DNA from: Motacilla alba alba
Lineage: Eukaryota; Chordata; Aves; Passeriformes; Motacillidae
Reading direction: 5' to 3'
Assembly (NCBI RefSeq): GCF_015832195.1
Contig: NC_052018.1
Location: 56,729,666 to 56,793,665, forward strand
DNA length: 64,000 nt
Shown: piece by piece, positions 42,201 through 57,200 of the stretch
Layout of the letters: every line of letters starts with the position of its first letter
Numbering within the stretch: position 1 is the first letter of the stretch
The notes under the pieces: model-generated
The model's database searches: none
What the model saw: the letters and a program-made list of their open reading frames with translations, nothing else
Told to the model about the DNA's origin: nothing
Program-made: the position numbers and the translations under genes

Positions 42201-45200
42201 AATGTCAATGGAACTTAGATATTATGGCAAATTGCTACAGCATTTCCATAGCTCTGATCTGTGCAGCCCTGCTGGCTTAATTGCTTTCACCATCACAGCA
42301 AATCTAAATGAAGCTGCTGGGTGAGCTAATGAGGCAGCATACATTACAATTCAACAGGAAACAGATATACCCAATATCCTTTCAAAACAAAATTGAGTTC
42401 TTTTCTAATGTTTATATTCTTGGCAAGAAGTCTTTTACACACATTCAAGATATTTATTTTAAAAAGTGGATAGGAAGATATTTCACTCCTATGTTAAAAT
42501 ATGATTTGTTAAAATACAGTATTAACACTAATATGCTAGGATTTAAAAAGGATGTATTCAGTGATCCGTGTGCCACTCAATTTGCCTGCATGAATTGGAT
42601 CCCAGTAACAGATTTCTCCAATGGGCACTCGCACTGGCACTCCCTCTAAACAAAAATATTTCCCCAACCAAGGTCAAAATTACATATTTTCAGCACAGTA
42701 GTGTGGGGAAGATGGCAATGCTGCCACCTGTACCACATGGCTTCTTTTCGTCATCTTATGACTTTCAATCACCTCTCTCAAGAGATACTATAAATACTGT
42801 ACTTCATCTTATACTTGAACTATATAGTAGACATACATGCACTCGTATTAATATATACTATGTTGTTTTTTAGTATCTCTTTGGAATATTTTGTTGATTA
42901 TTATTCTCAAATTAGAAAAAATGAGTTATTAGAATAATGAAATTGAATTAAATTGTTCATTTGATACACATTCATCTACAGCTTGTGTAAGTCTTCTTTC
43001 CCCTAAGAGTTTCTCAGTAAGAGACAAAAAGAATAAGGCCACACTGAACAAGCTTTCTGCAGACATTCTTCCTTGAGTGGCACAAAATTATGTGAAAGGC
43101 ATATACCCACCAAAAAACCCAAACAAACCCATCCAATTCCTCCAGGGCTGTTGCAGTACTGAAGGATAGATGTTACAGAGTTGGGGAGAAAGTATGAAAT
43201 ACTGGGTGGGGTGGGAGGGAATCAATGATTTAACATACATATGAGACTGCAGTTTTTGACATGTATTTCTGCAGCACCTCTGCACAATGTGAATTCTGCT
43301 ACTTGGTGCAGCATAATTGTACCTTTTTCTGAATCTAAAAAAACCCCAAGAACAAAAATGGTATTTTAAGAACATCTAACTGATGCATTAATATTTCTGA
43401 TGTCTTTGATGTAGAAATCTATTTCACCATTTGCTTGAGCAGTTTTAAATAGTCTATCAAATATAACAGAGGACTTAAATGTGGAGTCAGTTTTGTTAAT
43501 TTTTTAGCGAGCAATAAAGAGTGCTTTGAAGCTTTCCCTTTATATAGGTGGAAAACACCTTTGACTGTCAGTTGTGTTAATGGAGAGAAAATTTCTAATT
43601 GTTCTCAACCCTGCCAAAATGTTGTGCTTTTTGTTTTTGAGATTTTCTTTAAAGATACAAGAACCATCACGTTTCTAGCACATACGTAATTAATTTTTAA
43701 GAGCAAGTTTAATTAACTGGTTTTATTGAAGTCCAAATTTCAGTGAACAGATCTGTGTAGTATTTACAGTCAAGCTTCAATCTCCCACATAATTAACAAT
43801 TAGGGTCACTGTTAATTACAATAACTTGAAACCTAAAACTTATTTTAGAAAGCATTATGTCCTGAACATAATGGTAGTTACTGAAGAATCACTGTTGAAT
43901 AAAGCCCAAAGATGCCGGATATTTCTTTCATGGCATGCCACAGACCTCCAAAACAGTGTCTCATAGGAAGGTGATTTCACTGTCCAAAGATGTTCACAGT
44001 CTTAAGGAGGAAAGGCAAACAAAACCAGAGGGGATTTTAATGTCTGTCAGCTAGAATGAGCAATTGAAAATCTGGGGTTTTTGCTACTTCCCTATTTGTT
44101 AATAAAATAACAACTAGGAAATGGGTCATCCTGGAAGTAATTATGAAAGAGGAGCATATGAGAAGAAGGAGACAGACATATTTAAGACAAAGTTCTGGAT
44201 AACTCTACAGTGCCGTGCTGCAGAACAGCACTACAGGCCAGGATGATAAAACTGGCACTAAGCATGAGCGTAGCCAGGGTTATACAGACAGATCTTAATC
44301 AAATTGTATTACCAAAGAAGGGAAAAAAAAAAAGAAGGAAAGCAAAGGAAGAAGAAAAGAAAGTTAGAAAGTTCAGCAACCTTAAATATTACATATCTCT
44401 AGGAACAGATTCCTTACAGTACTGAACGCCCATAAGACTTCGTAAATCTAAACTACAAATGTAAAACTCTAAGGGGATGACTTTCTCCAAAGACAAACAT
44501 CTAGCAAACTTTTAAAATTACTGACATTGCTATGAGCACAGCTACAACTATACTCAGGCAGACACAAAAATTATTCTGATGAGGTAAAATGAGTCACAAT
44601 ACCGATGAAAAATTTCAGCAAACAGGCTGTCATGACAGACAGTAAGAAAACCTAAGTTCCATGCCTTTCCCTCAAATTTAAAACAATCTTTGTGAGAGGA
44701 AGGCACACAACATATATTTTCTTTAATTAGTTCTGTTAAATCTCATGAAATGTCTCTAATGAAGCGATTTATACATAACACATAAAAATAAGTGGATCCA
44801 TGTATTGTACTTGCTTAGTGGGACATATTTGCTAATTACTATTTGACAAAATTCATTACGTTTTTCTTATGTAATTCTAACCCTGCTCTTAACCAAACTA
44901 TCTCTTGCACAGCACTGCACAGAATCAGTGGGAAAGCAGTAGATGTTATTAACTTTGAATTTGGCAAGACTTTCAACACTGTCCCCCATAGCATTCCCAC
45001 AGACAAACGGCTCAAGTGTACACTGTGTAAAACAGACAGTGCAGCAGACTGGAAGTTGGCTGAGCTGGAGAGTTTAGAGATTTGTGACCACACACATGAA
45101 ATCTAACCGGAGACTTTTAGACCAGTGGTGCACTCCACAGGTCAATACTGGTGTCCACACTTGAACTTCTCCATTAATCATCTGGATGACAGGACTGAGT

Positions 45201-48200
45201 GCACCCTCAATGAATTTGCAGATGACAAAAATGTGGGAGGAGGAGCTGATACAGCAAAGGAACATGCTGCCATTCAGAGGTGCCTTGACAAGGCATACAA
45301 ACGGCCAACAAGAATCTTTTGAAGTTCAACAAAGGGAAATGCCAAGTCCTGAATTAGGGGAGAAATAATCCTATGTACCAAAGCAGACTGAAATACACAA
45401 AATATAATTTAAAGATAATTAAAAATCCTTTCCTATGAGAACAGTCCATTATTGTAATAGGTTTTCCAGAGATATTTTGGAGTCTCCATCCTTAGAGATA
45501 TTCAAAACCCAAATGGACACATCTGAGCTCTAGGTGAATCCACTTTAAGGAGGAGGGTTGGGCTTCATGGTCAATAATATCATCATCTTGTCTTTACTCA
45601 TCTCACATAAAGAATATTCTGTCATTGAGAAAGATAGTGAGGCTCTCTATCAGATAATTAAACAATTAATTACTTTATTTAGAGCAAACTGGTTGGAAAC
45701 AAAGGCAGTCCTGCCTTGGCATCCATGAGCTAACTATTCTTGAGGGAAGTGGGGAAATAGCAGAATAAGACTGGGGCTTTGTTAAAGCCTATAAATCAGT
45801 GAAATTACGTACTTGAAGAAAAGACAAAGCACACGATATGTCAGGGTATACAGAACCCATTTGTCAAAATGGACTCACATATTTAAAAGCCATAGCAGTG
45901 AATATTACTTTTATTTGAAGTATTATATTACAAAGTCACAGCTAATTCTGCAAATGTAACTGGATATGAAAAGATTTAAACATCAGGAAAGATCTCCTGT
46001 ATTACTGCTACTGCCCATATAGCACAGAGACGGCAACACTGTTTTTCCACTATTTCCTACCTCAGGCAAGACTGAGACAATTAAACTGTCTTTTAAAAAT
46101 AAAGGGCTGCACATATTCAGGCTGCTACACTGTCCACACTACAAGACATCAGCTACCACCTTACCAAACTATTAGAACATGCACACACACCAGTTACATG
46201 GTTAAATATACTGCTAACAGAGGTTTACACATGTAAATGGGAATTCTGCATTTTGCTTTAAGAAGCACTAAATGCACAGTAAAGGTGACAGAACTGAACT
46301 GTCAACATAACCTTCAGGAATATGTAACCATCTGCTGGATCTCTAGTACAGGCTATTGTTAACAATGCAACATCCCAATTAACATAAGTACAAAATGAAA
46401 ATATATTTTGTATATAAAACCAATACAGAAAATAAAGGTTCTGTCCTCACAGCATAATCAATAAATCAATAGAAACATTTAAGTGCAGATTTTCTATTAT
46501 TCAAAAGCAAAATTTATCTGGCAGTTAGGCACTATGAACACCAGCACTTATCTTCACAGTTTATAATCAATGGGGAATGATGAAATAGATAAGTAAGTAT
46601 TTTTCATGTTTCACTGAAAACAAGTCTACCACAATAGAACAACCTGGAGGCCCACAAAACAACAGAGAAGTAATTCACAATTTTAAAACATTTTCTTACA
46701 GAAAAATCTATTTCAATTGGGGCCCATTAGTATTTTTATGGTTGCCTTCCCTTAAAAATCTTCCTGTTCTCATGGCTTCTTCTTTACTGTATTTCCTATT
46801 TTACTATGCTTCCCTGGTATAAATACTTTCCTGTACCTGTGGATCATCTTGGAAGTACTGGTCAGCTTTGGAAACAAAACCACTGAGATTGTTCATACAC
46901 AGCGGTAACTTACACCTAGGTTCGCTCATGGTATTTAGGAAGTCTCCATCAACACTTTTATCTGTGCTTTTGCATAAAGTAAAATTCAAGAAAATAAAAT
47001 TCCTTTGTTTGTTCAATACTAGGAACAGCCATGTAGAACAACTTAAAAGCCTATGTTAATGTTCTTTAAAGGGTTAGTCCACTTACTTCAAGTATTTACA
47101 ATATGTAAGCATATGCACTCTACTGCCTCTGTAAGATTTACACACTGTGGAAATAACAGGCATCCCTTGAGCAACAGATGAATATTATTATGGCTCCAAG
47201 CTCTTTTGTTAAGATAGAAAACAAAAATACTATAGTTAATTGGTGTATGGCCATTTGCATTGTGAATAAGTGACTAGGAGTGATTCTGAGACCAGTGGTC
47301 TATCTTTTAAACCATGCTAAGGACCATTTCCCCAGCTGCTCAGAAAAAGTAATCATAACTTCATTTGCGAAAAAAATTGTCTGCCTTTAGGAGATAATTC
47401 TATATAATTACAGAGATTACTCCTATCTTTACTATCTACATTTTAAATCTCTATTACGTGTTTTTATTTCATTATATATTCCACCCTCCCTCTGGAATTC
47501 CTTTTACTCTTCTCAAGGATACAAAACAAAAACACTTTGAAATTAAGGTGCCAATTTTCTGTCTTATTTTACAGGTGCCCAGAAAAAATGTCATGAAATT
47601 ATAAACTTTATTATTAAATACTGTGATTATCAATTAAACAGATATTATTAGCAAAGTAAGCATCACAACTGCATTGCTTACCTTTTTCTCCAAAACTTTC
47701 AATACAAAATATCTTTAGGGAAAAAAAATCTAAAAATAGATTAAAAACAACTGCAAATACACTATCAAGCAGTAGGGTTTTGTAGTAGTATATATGCTTT
47801 TAAATTGTATTCTTTTTGAGTGCCCATGTTTAAGATACTTCAGTAAGCATTAAAAATTATCAAATATTAAATTAATAAAAGCTGGCAATGTCATCCTCTT
47901 CTATGAACTTACAGCACTAATAAATAGGCGTACACCTTAAAGAAAGAAAAAGTTTACAAAGAAACATGCATCAGCACTGGACTGTATCACGCTGGACTTA
48001 AAGAACAGTATCACATATAGCAAAACTGGGTTAGTCCCTGAAAGAGCTGCACAGCAAAATTTTAAAAGGCAGAAAATAAAAAAATCCTCATAGAAGTTAT
48101 CACCCCTTCTGTACAAAGAGTGAAGAAATAAAGAAACTTACCACTTTCAGCAGTGAAAGAATACAGAGGATTCAGTGGAATACTCAGAGCACCCGGCAGT

Positions 48201-51200
48201 CTTAGCTTGGAGTGCGGTGACAGAGATGATGGTGCAGGAAGCAAGAGATTTGAGTTTGCCTGTAATAGGAAGACAAATCAGAAAGTGAAGTGTAATTTCC
48301 TGGGTCACTTACTGATGCAATAGCTAGAAGAGAAATATGTGTTTACTGTAAATAACTATTAAATTCCAGGAAAAAATTAAAACTCAAGTCGATGATGACT
48401 AACAACTTCAATATTTATTTTTTATTAGTATTTGGAGATACAGACTTGGAAAAATTACTGGCACAGCAATAAACTGAATTGTGTGTTTATATATGGATAC
48501 CAACACTCAAGCAGTGGAAACAATGAAACAGAATTGTCTGAACCAGCATTTTGTTGCACCTTCGTGGATAAAAATAGGAAGACGTGTATACGCTCCTAAA
48601 ATTATAAATATATTAAAATAATTTCTCATTTTTGAGTACTCAAACTACACTACATCCATAAAGAAATACTCAGCACTACAGGAAAAAAATCTCAAACCAA
48701 ACTTAGCACAGAACTGACTTCTGTAAAGCAATAAACACCAAAATCCCAGGCACTTCCTATTTGTAAATTACACATAATATAGTTCCAGTCCTAATCTCCA
48801 TGGCAACAAAGATAATGCAGTTAAAATCTGGTTTCCTATGGACTTTCCTGATATATATACAGTTACTAAAAAGCAAAAGCCCTTCCCAAATTTTACTCTT
48901 GTCATATTATCCAATACAGTCTATGAAAAAAAATTTAATGATCTTAAGTTTTTGGTTAATCCAATTGAGAATTTTACTGTTTGTTAAATATATTTCCACT
49001 GCCTTAATACACCAAAGCCAAGGCAGAAGAAAAACAGGCCTTGAACAAAATATTTGTAACTTTCCTCAAGCAAGATATTCATATGGTAAAATTCATGAGA
49101 ATTATTTACGTAAGATAACGTAATTCTTGACCCTTTCAAAAGTCAAGCCTATTTCATCATATAGAATAAAAGCATATGGTCACTTAATTCAACTAAAATC
49201 TCCCAATCAGTAGAGCACTACCTTTGGCCTCAGTAAACTCTAGATCACAACCTTAAACTTCAGTGGTGGGCCAGTAATATTTTGCAAATTTCCAAACTAC
49301 TGGCTTGTAAATTCTGTTAAAAGAAAGGAGACAAATACTGATTCACTTTGGTTTAACTATCTCAAAAACGACATCTTTTATATAACTATTATTTCTGTAA
49401 TTCACTAAATATTATTCAATTCAATAATGCATAATATTTGGGTATTGGCAAGTGTACTGAAATGCAGGTAATATAGCAGTAAAAATGTGTGTTGAATTAC
49501 TTGATTGGGCCAGAGGATATCTGCCACCAACTGCTCTGCACCACTACACCTGACCTTCATCTTAATGTGTCTGGTTTTTGTGTAGGAATATGGATTTAAT
49601 TCTAATGTGGAAATTTTATAGCAAAAATTATCTTTGACTAACATGGAATCTTGCAGCAAAAGTGCACAACTGTAATGACTATGCTCCAAAGCTGATAGAA
49701 AGAAAAGACAGAAAATTAAATTAACCATTGAACATGATTTTAAAAAAGCATTAAACCTGCTAAATTTTACTACAGTGTACAAATTTAAATGAATACTAGT
49801 AAACAGTAGCTGGGAAATGTTATCAGAATGGAGGCCTGTTTTTCTGAACAACTGCAACAGTAAAATCAATCTGATTTTCTTACATTTACATATGCAAGCA
49901 AGTAAGCTTAATTAATATAAAGTTTTCTCTGATACAAAAGAATGGTGGAAAGCCATTAGCTTACGTATTTACTCAAACACAAAAAAAAAAATAATCTGTT
50001 CTGCAAATGTTTTGATCTCAGCTTTCCAGTATTTCATCTTCTTTAATCCACTGTAAACTCTAGGGAGAGCCTTTTTCCTTAGATAAATGAGATCTCCCCT
50101 TTGCATGAATTTCTTGCTAAGTGCACACTACACCACAAGATAAACATAGGCTTTCCAGTCAAATATTTTGATGGAAATCTCTTTCAAATTTGCTATCAAA
50201 AATTAGATTTCAGATAACACGAGGAAATGAAGACAGGTTGAACATACTGGCCTTTGGAAATCAAGCTAAACAGGACAGAGCAAAGTATTGAAAACTAGCA
50301 CTTAACAGATGCCTCCCCAGTTCACCCTGGAAGGAAGAATTATGAAGCTAAGCTTGTCTTGATTCTGGTCCTTGAACAAATGATATAAGAGATTCGGAAC
50401 TCTATGTAAATTATTCCTGTACAACACTTAATTCACTCCTCTTTATCTTCCTGCTGTATTATGCAAACACTCTCACTATACATGCCAAATAGCGTGCTTT
50501 GAAATCAAATGCAACAAGAAACACAGAAGAGAGGACTGAATGTGCAGTCCTGAGGATTTAAGAAAATCACCTGTTCTAAAATGCAGCCTAAGTTCCATTA
50601 GAATGCTTCCTTCCTGTCCAAGGCCTTAAAAACAAGAGGAAAACCTTTTTAATAAGAGATATTAAAAATTAAGTTTTAAGTAGTCTTACAGAAAGTGATT
50701 CATTCCTCCCCTTGACGGCAGTGAAGCTGAAGTCAGGTGAGCTATAAAAAACTGCCCATCCAAAGCAGAGACAAAGCCAGAGTTTTAATGACCTTTCTGC
50801 CACTAGCTCTTAAGTATTATATAATCTCTAAGAGGCCCAAGGAGGAAAAAAAGGCACAACATTGTAACAGAAATGGGAAGCACTCAGCTAACAAGTGAGG
50901 AATTGTGATTCAAGCACAACTGCTTCCAGGTGAAGTATACTATTCTATGAAAAATAATTAATTCTCCTACAACAGGCACACATAAGACTATTCACAGAAC
51001 AAAATTACTCTTTTTTTTTAAATGCATGCTGTGGGAAATCATTGCTAAATACCTTTACAACAATGAGCAAAGTTGGCTAAGACAGCCAACCATGAATTTA
51101 CTTATTTTTCACAACAGGCTCTGCTTTCTTCATGCATAAACCACAACTTTATCCAAGACACAGTTTACTACTACTGTGAACTGAGTAAAACTAAGAGTTA

Positions 51201-54200
51201 AAATATTCTTATTGTTTCCATCACAATAAGGATACCTACAAAATTTTTTCCAGGCTTAAGGAAAGATGATTTGCATTTTCTTTTCTGTGTTAGGGCAGCT
51301 CTATGCAAATTACGCAAATACACGCTTTCAGTGAAACTAGTTTTCACGATACAAGTGAATTGCATGAGACAAAAAATAGAATGCTCTAAGACTCGACAAT
51401 GTGGCAAAAGCATATATTGAGAGATAAAGCAGCCAACATGTAATTAATTCCAAGACTAGTACTACAGAGTATATACAGATGCTATTCCTAAGTGCTACAA
51501 AGGGGTCAGACATCTAAAAGCCGAATTTCAGAGCTAGAATACATCTTCAAAGAAAGCTCTTCTCTCCATACCTACACAACATATATCATCCCCTTGTTAT
51601 GGACAGTTATAAACTGGTTTTTTTACTGCTAGATGGAAGGGAAATTAAGAAAATATAAATAGTAACATTGAATGAAAAACTCTTATGAGCACTTCCAAGA
51701 GCCAGAGATGAGTTAAATGTTTTCCTATCAAAAACTTCCATTAATAGAATCATGCATTAGTATTAGTTCCTTGAAGTAGAGACAAATAATACCTGCTGTG
51801 AAGATTCACTACTCTGTAATTTCTCTGTGTGGTACAGAAGCTAATTCTGCATTCTGGTTTCGTACAGAAATTAATTTTTACCTTTTGTATCAAAAGGTCT
51901 TAGCTTTTGTGATTTGCCAAAGCTTTAGCACAATAATCAACTCTTGGTTCTAACTTCTGGGCTAAGAATAGCAATGCTGCAGAAAAGAAGAAACTTAATC
52001 TATCTATCATTTGTTAAGGTTCATGTTTAGGTAAAAAGAAGAAAAACAGAAATAAAAAAGTTATTGGTTCTAATGGGACCTGGAAAGGGGGCATGGGTCA
52101 TAAGACAAAGAACGCAGGCTTATACAGGATCAGAATATTCTCTATCTCGCCTAACCAAAAAACCACAGACCCCTACATTGGCAGATTTGCTGTTTGTGTG
52201 TTCCAGCACCTTTGTCTCATAAAACATGACTCCAGGTGTGACCTTAGGCCACGTCTACAAAGTATGCTGCCACCATGCTTGTCCCAACATGGTATTTCCT
52301 ATATGTCTGTGACAAGGGCATGCAAACATGACCCAAAGACCAGGATTACTCTGCACAAGGGCAGCCTCACCTCGAGTGCCTTGTGCAGTTTCGGGTGCTG
52401 CAACGTAAGAAAGACATTAAACTATTAGAGAGTGTCCTAAGGACAGAAACAAAGATGGTGAAGGGCCGGGATGGGAAGCTGTATCAGGAGTGGCTGAGGT
52501 CACCTGGTCTGTTCAGCCTGAGAAGGGGAGACTGAAGGGAGATCTCAGTGCAGTTACAGCTTCCTCAAGAGGGGAAGAGAAGGTGCAGACACTGATCTCT
52601 TCTCTGTGGTGATCAGTGACAGGGCCCAAGGGAATGGCCTCAAGTTGTGTCAGGGGAAGTTTAGGTTGAATATCAGGAAAAGTTTTTTCTCTCAGAGGGT
52701 GGTTGGGCACTGGAACAGGCTCTCCAGGGAAGTGGTCACAGCACCAGCCTGACAGAGTTCAGCAAGTGTTTGACACAATGTGTCTCAGGCACAGGGTGTG
52801 ACTCTTGGGGTTGGTGCTGTGCAGCACCAGGAGCTGGACTTGATCTCTGGGGGTTCCTTCCAATTCAACATATTCTATGACTCTGTGAAATACATACAAG
52901 GTAACACCTGTGTTCTCATCTGGATTTTTAATGTTCCAACTCGACCACAGTGCAGCAAGTCACCCTACGTGTGGTTTCCTAAAGCCGTCTTTCTCCATTT
53001 TCACTTGTCTGTTCCCAGAAATATTAGCACATTCTCACACATGTGGCTGAGTGGCAACTTTTAAGAGTTCTACTTTGACAAACACTTTAGCAAACCATTC
53101 ATGTGAGTGTGCATTCTAATAAGCCTTCCAGCAAAGCCAACACTTATGTACATGCATCATTTTTCATATGAGAAAGGGAATTGCACACACATTAAAAATG
53201 AATTCTCAATTACAAATTAGTAGAAATTTTAAGTTTTAATGTTGTATATTTTACTCTGGGGCTGTCCAAAATGTGATAAATCAGGCAGGCAATACTGCAG
53301 CCACATGCAAAAAATTATCCTATTCAAGCTTGAGAAGTATCTACCGCTGTCCCCTGAGTCTCATGTTGGATCACTGAAAAGATTAGCATCAAGACTCCTT
53401 TCAAAGAAATCTCCTCTCCTATGTCTCAGTGGTTCATAAAGTCCTGTAAGGAAGCACTCTCAGTGTTTATAATCTCTACTGGTATGTGGCAGATATCAAA
53501 CTGGATGTGCATTCTTTCAACCATCATCCTGTACTCTTTGGAAACTCACATAAGGAGAAGACTCAGATGAACTTTTTGACGTTTCCCACATGGGTAGAGG
53601 GCTTGGAGGATACTGTCAAAAACACTGATCATTACTCTGCTCACAGGGGACTTACTCATCCCAAACTAGTCAATGGAAATCTAGGGTTACAAAACTCCAG
53701 TGGCTGAAAGTTATTCTTTCAAACACAGTTGTAGGCTTATCTATTTCATCTAGTCACACAGTAACATGGAACTTGTAGATGCTTCTGCTAAACCAGATTT
53801 GTCTTCCACAGTCCAGAACCTTAATTAACCTGGTTAATCTGGGACTAAATAGTTGCAATGATAAAGGCTCTCATAAAATCTCTAACCCTATCTTTTTCTT
53901 CATATGGCCAGACATCTAGAACAGTAAAAATTTATCCTGGAGTATCTTCCTGGAGTTCTTGTCCCAGACACAAGGCTACATGCTCCATTCTCTCAATGCT
54001 GTGCTTTTCTCTGATAAATAACTCGACAGCACCAGCGCTCACTTTGTAGGTGACCAGAACAGAATGAGCAGAAAGTAGAAGCAAGGTTTGCTTCCTTGTG
54101 TCAGGCCACATGTAACTGAAAGGTAGAAGCAGCATACTACTGTTATCCATGACAGCTACTGTGTGGTGTTTCATGAAGGAGTTCACTGGGAGTTCACAGG

Positions 54201-57200
54201 TCAGAAATGTGTGGTCTGTGTGAAGGTCTGCGGGATAGCTTTCTTCCAGGCAGTTTCAAAGTTCAGGCCTAATGGGGCTGCCAAAGCCAAGGAACCAGAC
54301 TAAATCTAATCCAAAGTAAAACCCCTAAAGCATGATGACAGTAGTTACAGCAACCCCAGCAACAACTGCTTTCATCTACTCATCTGCTTCTTTTGTGATT
54401 CACTACTTATTAATGCAGGCAAAACCTAAAACTACATTACAAAAAAATCTACATGCACTCAAAAGAACTTCAAAATGCAAAACAGTACATGCAAACTCAA
54501 ATGCATTGTGTTCATGTCATTGTGAAAAGTAATTACAACTTCACAGAGCAATTCAGGAACATTCTGCATCCTTGTTGCATGCAAAATTGTCTCAAGTTGG
54601 GGAATTTAACTTAATTAAATTTATTGCCAATTACAAAAGCTTTAATTACTGATTTCAGTATTGAGAAACAAGACAAATAGTAATACACTCAACCAAAGAA
54701 AACACTTTTCATCCCTCTGTCTCCACTTCAGGAAACTCTTTTTTCTCCTTTCTAATCCCCAGTCTCCTTGATTTTGACATTACATTACACCCTGTCTCTT
54801 TGGGAAGGCAGTGGAAGGGTAGGGCAGTAGAGTGAGACTAGTGCATAGTGACATTGCTCTTTTTGACTCTTCTTTTTTCTTGCTCTTTTCAACTGCTTTA
54901 GCATGGATCCTCCACCAGACAACATCCTTGGGGATTGTACCTGCCCAGCATGGATTCTTCCATTGTTTGCAACACATTCAGAGATGAACCACCATCTGTG
55001 TTTTCTTTTGCACGTCCTCGTGTATCTCCTGTCTTTCCCTTCAAGCCTACTCTGTTATTTCCCTAGTATTTCTATTTCTGCATTGTTTTGTGTCTCTTGC
55101 ATCACCCTCTTGCCTCCTTGTGAGTCTTCTTTCACATCTCCTCATTTCACATGACTCCTCACATCCCTCCTCTTGAATCTTCACTTGTGCCCCCTGACAC
55201 ATTTTCCTTTGCATTTCTCCTCTGCTGTGGTGTTTCCTGTCTCTAGTAGGTTCTGACCTTTTTTAAGTCTGTTTTCCCAGAGGTGCCATATTCTGTTTGG
55301 TTCCAGTTCCAGTTGTAAGTGGGTCCATACTGCCCTTCAATGAGCTGGCTTGAAACAGCTGCACCCAGCACAGGGCATGCTCTCCTCCCTGCCCTGCAGC
55401 TCCCTAAAACCTCTAGCATTTATGCCACATACAGTTTTTAAGGTGGATAGGAATCTCGACCATAATTATCTATGGATCCCTGATTTCACATAAATGGACA
55501 AACAGCAATGGGCACTAGCACAAAAAAAAAAAACCCTTTGTCATCAGTACTTGAAAAACAGAATTAAGTTTTTTATGATTGCTCTTTTCTTAAGAGCTAC
55601 TTAGACCTGCATTAGTATAAGTGAGAGATGTATGCATTTCTAAAGACCAGATGCCACGACAACACATATGTTTTTTTAAGTATACCAGTTCCAGAATATG
55701 GGAAGACTATATACTTCTGAAATTTAATTAAATTTTACTTACCATAACAGAATCAAGTTTTTGTTTCACCTTCTGCATTCTCATTGATGCTCTTGCAACA
55801 CTGACAAACTGATCTGCTGGAGACATCACTGAGTTTTTTTGTACAGGAATTTCAGAAAAATTGCCAATGAAGCGCGGCCCTCTTGGTGTAGCTGTGGTAA
55901 GTGATGAACTGAAATCTCTTATGAGTTCAGCTTCCTGTTGAGCAACTGTAGAAACAACCAGTATTAATGTCTCAGGTGAAGCCTTACATTGCCATGGGGA
56001 AAAAAAACTGAAGGATCACAGTCATTTTGCCAGCCATGTCTTCAGTCAAATACCATCAAAATCTGTACCAACAGTGCTACAGGGAAAACCCGAAAGTGAC
56101 ATGAAAGTTTCCCCTTACTACCCCATTTCCCCTCTAACTCTTCTGATCACAATATCTCACTTCAGTTATTTGTGTTTAGTAATCTCTCACACAGAACGGG
56201 TATTTTTGTATTGCTTATAAACAGTAGTGTTCCTCATGCAGAATAAGGCATTGGGTGGGGGGGAAAGAGTGGGAAGAGAAAGGAATTTTTCAAAGGCAAT
56301 AAAGTTGTAAAGCCTGCACTGAGTTCAAGTTGGTGACAGTTCACATTTTTTCCAGCCTAGTTCAAGTGAGTTTATGATGCCTGAGCAATATTTCATAACT
56401 TGACAGACATATTATACAGGCACAGGACACACTGACTGACAGGTTGACTTTTGCAATTTTTTGTACTATCGTCTCAAGCCAACAAAGGTTAAAAGAATTC
56501 TTTATGGAAGTTCTGCCCAGGACATTAATAAAACTGTTGGTGTATGTAAAACACATGGTGTCAGAGTCTTAAAAATTGTGTCAGTGACTAAAATTAGTAT
56601 TACTATAAGTTTAACTCTTTCAATACTGTGGCAGTATGACTGTTTTCTGAAAGCAAAAATAGTGCTTTTAACCAAAAAAGGAACATAAAGATAGTAACCA
56701 ACAATACAAAAAAAGACCACAACCTATGCAAAGCCCTGTCCAGCAGTTAAGCAGTCAGAAGACACAAATAACTCCGACTGTGCTGTTTGGTCTCTAAATG
56801 TGTATGCACACATATATATTTCAAACTACTACATTATGTTTTTTAAGACTCACTGCCTACTCATCAAAAAATTCTGAAAAAATCCTTCACCTCAAAAAAT
56901 TTCATTGTTTTTTAAAATACCAACATCCTATTTCATTAAGTATAGCACTGAATATTGATTGCAAAGTCATTCCACTTAATGTTCCAACAAATGTTCCACT
57001 TAATGTAAAAACCAACCAATTCAACAAATAACCTACGCTGAGATTTTATATGAGTAATCCTATTACTACATGTTACTAAAAAGCCAGTACATAAAGACGG
57101 GATTAATTTTACAGATCTATGTCCCCTGAAAACATAATTAATACAAAAAATTACTGCATAATTCATATTAACACATTAACTCCCTAGATGGAAATGTCCT

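Larger units (their letters stand above)
26711..48141 (-). other. AHI1 long intron (about 21.4 kb) or two introns around a cassette exon
   Basis: This stretch is the largest exon gap. It contains two CR1 copies (31641-31910 and 44921-45575), a cytosine tract at 37496-37511, a 22-bp-period tandem repeat at 36052-36092 and an A/G-rich imperfect repeat near 34470-34540. It also holds the candidate exon 41741-41809 and weaker exon-like segments at 28652-28725, 41126-41159 and 46914-46961. The rest is AT-rich unique-looking DNA. Confidence 0.6.

Noticed and set aside
49405..49869. Longest open frame among the introns, 154 codons on the minus strand
   Set aside because: It has no recognisable domain, is rich in Leu/Phe/Ser/Asn as expected from AT-rich noncoding DNA, and has no promoter or splice context.
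54903..55154. Plus-strand open frame of 83 codons rich in Leu, Pro, Ser and Cys
   Set aside because: It arises from a pyrimidine-rich intronic stretch and has no membrane-protein family motif or splice or promoter context.
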